Assembly (NCBI GenBank): GCA_035499415.1
Contig: DATJYV010000226.1
Location: forward strand, 1-6,376
Direction of reading: 5' to 3'
DNA from: DATJYV01 sp035499415
GTDB taxonomy: Bacteria > Bacteroidota > Ignavibacteria > UBA10030
Length of the DNA: 6,376 nucleotides
In this document: positions 4,569 to 6,376 of the stretch, one piece after another
Numbering within the stretch: position 1 is the first letter of the stretch
How the letters are laid out: every line of letters begins with the position of its first letter
The notes under the pieces: model-generated
What the model was told of the DNA's origin: nothing
The model's database searches: none
Seen by the model: only the letters and a program-made list of their open reading frames with translations
Position numbers and translations under genes: made by a program

Positions 4569-6376
4569 ATGAGGTTGCAGCGACCATCATACCTCTTCCT
4601 GCGCCCAGGGCTTGTTCTTATCCTTGGGATTCTTTTGTGCGTCCGATGTGCGGCACAATCTTCCGCGGAAATCGTTCGGGCGTTCGAACAGGCCTCGGCC
4701 GAATTCGGTGTCCCCCCCGACATCCTGAAAGGTATCTCGTTTGCAGAAACCCGCTGGAGCCATGTCACGTGGGCTCCCGGCGATACGGTTTCCTGCATCG
4801 GCCTTCACCACCCGTACGGCATCATGTCGCTGCGAGACGACGATTTCATGGGACATTCACTCCGACTGGCGGCCAACCTCATCGCGCAAAGCCCCGAAGT
4901 GCTCAAAGCAGACATGCGTCAAAATGTGCGCGGCGCTGCCGCCCTGCTCCGCTGGTATTACCTGAACACGCCTCTTCCCGAAGGGACGAATGCCGGATCG
5001 TTGGAAAGCTGGCGGAACGCCATCGCACGGTATTCGGGTCTCCCGACGCCGGCACTGGCACAACAGCATGCGCTGGATATTTACACGCAAATGGCGAAGG
5101 GCTATCACGGTTATCACATCAATTGGGACGCGCGAGCAGTCGACCTCGGAGCGATCCGGGCCGCCGTGAAGAAAACGCAGCTCCTTTCCCGCGACGCAAT
5201 ACCGTCCGGTGCTCAGTCTTCCAGTAAAGTTACAGCACAGCCCGATTACCCGCTCGCAAAATGGGCCCAGGCGTATCCCGGACACTGGTACACTTCCGGA
5301 TATCCCAAGAGCTTCGTCATCGAGCACGACATGGAGGACTACTATCTGCCGGTCATTGCGTATTTCCAGCAGTCCTCCACCACTGCGAGCGTTTTTTACT
5401 GCGTGAACGGATTGAAGGACGATTCAGCCGACGCACCTGCCGGCGAGATTACCCAGATGGTGGAGGAAAAATACTGGGCCTGGCATGTGCGCTGCTGGAA
5501 CCTGTACATGTTTGGAACCGAGCACGAGGGTTTTGTGAGCAATCCTGCCTGGTACACCGACACACTGTACAGGTCGTCGGCGCGTCTCACGGCATATCTT
5601 TGCGCGAAATATTCAATCCCGGTGGACCGGGACCACATTATCGGACATGACGAGTGGCAGAATAGTGCGTGGGTCTCCTGGATCTACAACGTGTACAATC
5701 CGCTGCTCCGGGCGCAAGGCATACCGGCGATCGACCCGACTTGCAACGACCATACCGACCCGGGCCCGTACTGGAATTGGACGTACTACATGCAACTCGT
5801 CAACAGCTACATGCCTTCGCCGAGAGTCGTCAGCGTCTCGCCCCAGGTCGGCCAGGAAAACGTACGACTTTATCGTCCGGTCGTCATGGCGTTCAGTACC
5901 GCCATGGACAGCGGATCGACCATCGCAAGCTTTTCGATCACGCCGCCCATCAGCGGATCCTTTGAGTGGAACGGGTCTCATTCGGTGCTCACGTTCATAC
6001 CTTCCGCTCTCTTTAGCCCCTCGACGGTTTACGCCGTCAAAGTCGATACCAGCGCCAAATCTATTTCCCTTGCGACATCGATCGGCCGGAACGGAGACGG
6101 GATCGGCGGCAGCGCATATCAATTCTCCTTCACCACCGAATCCGCTCCTCCATCGACCATCTCGTTGCTTCGAAGTTATCCCCATGATAATGAAACGGGC
6201 GTTTCTTCGTATTCGGACCTGTGTTTCGTCTTCAGCAATCCTCTGAACGCGCTGGGGATCAATGCAAGATTATCGCTCCAGGACAGCGCAGGAAATCCCG
6301 TCCAGGTCACGGGCGTCACCGTGGATTCCCTGGATGACAAGGGTTTCCTCACGGTCACGCCTGCATCGCTGAATTT
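4569..6376 (+). CDS. Exported two-domain peptidoglycan hydrolase: lytic-transglycosylase-like plus Amidase_2, with Ig-like domains (3' end outside window)
   Basis: I read this frame by hand; it is open from ATG 4569 to the window end (602 codons). Residues 1-29 are a Sec signal (LVLILGILLCVRCAA). Residues about 32-180 resemble a lysozyme-fold lytic transglycosylase: VPPDILKGISFAETRW with candidate catalytic Glu-60, PYGIMSL (82-88) in the position of the usual GLMQL motif, then AAALLRWYYL and AIARYSG. Residues about 245-410 are an N-acetylmuramoyl-L-alanine amidase of the AmpD/T7-lysozyme type, which cuts between muramic acid and L-Ala. Zinc ligands are inferred as His-253 (IEHDMED), His-360 (HIIGHDEW) and Asp-397 (HTDPGP), with Glu-318 in GTEHEGF as the likely catalytic acid/base and Tyr-277 conserved. 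About 417-525 is a Big_5-like Ig domain (FSTAMDSGS, YQFSFTT), and a second appears to start near 530. Role inferred: wall remodelling, or attack on other cells. No in-frame ATG lies upstream before a stop. The amidase is confident; the N-terminal activity is less certain. Confidence 0.93.
   Translation, partial: MRLQRPSYLFLRPGLVLILGILLCVRCAAQSSAEIVRAFEQASAEFGVPPDILKGISFAETRWSHVTWAPGDTVSCIGLHHPYGIMSLRDDDFMGHSLRLAANLIAQSPEVLKADMRQNVRGAAALLRWYYLNTPLPEGTNAGSLESWRNAIARYSGLPTPALAQQHALDIYTQMAKGYHGYHINWDARAVDLGAIRAAVKKTQLLSRDAIPSGAQSSSKVTAQPDYPLAKWAQAYPGHWYTSGYPKSFVIEHDMEDYYLPVIAYFQQSSTTASVFYCVNGLKDDSADAPAGEITQMVEEKYWAWHVRCWNLYMFGTEHEGFVSNPAWYTDTLYRSSARLTAYLCAKYSIPVDRDHIIGHDEWQNSAWVSWIYNVYNPLLRAQGIPAIDPTCNDHTDPGPYWNWTYYMQLVNSYMPSPRVVSVSPQVGQENVRLYRPVVMAFSTAMDSGSTIASFSITPPISGSFEWNGSHSVLTFIPSALFSPSTVYAVKVDTSAKSISLATSIGRNGDGIGGSAYQFSFTTESAPPSTISLLRSYPHDNETGVSSYSDLCFVFSNPLNALGINARLSLQDSAGNPVQVTGVTVDSLDDKGFLTVTPASLN

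Noticed and set aside
4351..4590. Minus-strand 79-codon frame across the hydrolase start
   Set aside because: It would overlap the hydrolase signal peptide and promoter and has no recognisable features. The hydrolase reading is far better supported.
5613..6185. Minus-strand 190-codon frame opposite the hydrolase
   Set aside because: Antisense shadow; the plus strand encodes amidase zinc-site motifs and an Ig-like domain in the same bases.

Overview
The window reads as chromosomal DNA from a member of the Bacteroidota/Ignavibacteriota side of the FCB group. The evidence is a large TonB-dependent receptor with an N-terminal carboxypeptidase-regulatory-like domain, followed by a secreted protein of a style I associate with those genomes. 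Coding DNA is moderately GC-rich (mid-50s percent by eye), and the central intergenic spacer is visibly more AT-rich. The phylum call is an inference from protein style; there is no rRNA or other marker here. I see no mobile element, tRNA, CRISPR array or phage gene.

There are three real genes, and two of them run off the window edges. On the minus strand, a complete 1006-residue Oar-like TonB-dependent receptor (4135 down to 1115) is followed after 87 bases by the first 342 codons of an unrecognised exported protein (1027 down to base 1, continuing beyond the window). No terminator-like structure separates them, so they probably form one transcript. That transcript would start at a candidate promoter with a perfect TTGACA box about 90 bases upstream of the receptor. 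On the plus strand, divergently oriented, a gene starting at 4569 and running off the right edge encodes an exported peptidoglycan hydrolase. It has a lytic-transglycosylase-like (lysozyme-fold) N-terminal domain, a zinc-dependent N-acetylmuramoyl-L-alanine amidase domain of the Amidase_2/AmpD/T7-lysozyme type, and at least one, probably two, bacterial Ig-like (Big_5-type) domains.

The 433-base divergent spacer (4136-4568) holds the receptor's ribosome binding site and promoter, two short inverted repeats, and a -10-like box so close to the hydrolase ATG that its mRNA may be leaderless. All three products carry export signals and act at or beyond the inner membrane: an outer-membrane transporter, a secreted or surface partner, and a wall hydrolase. 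A functional link across the divergent promoter region is not shown by the sequence. The most novel item is the unrecognised secreted protein next to the receptor. The most informative protein architecture is the two-catalytic-domain hydrolase.
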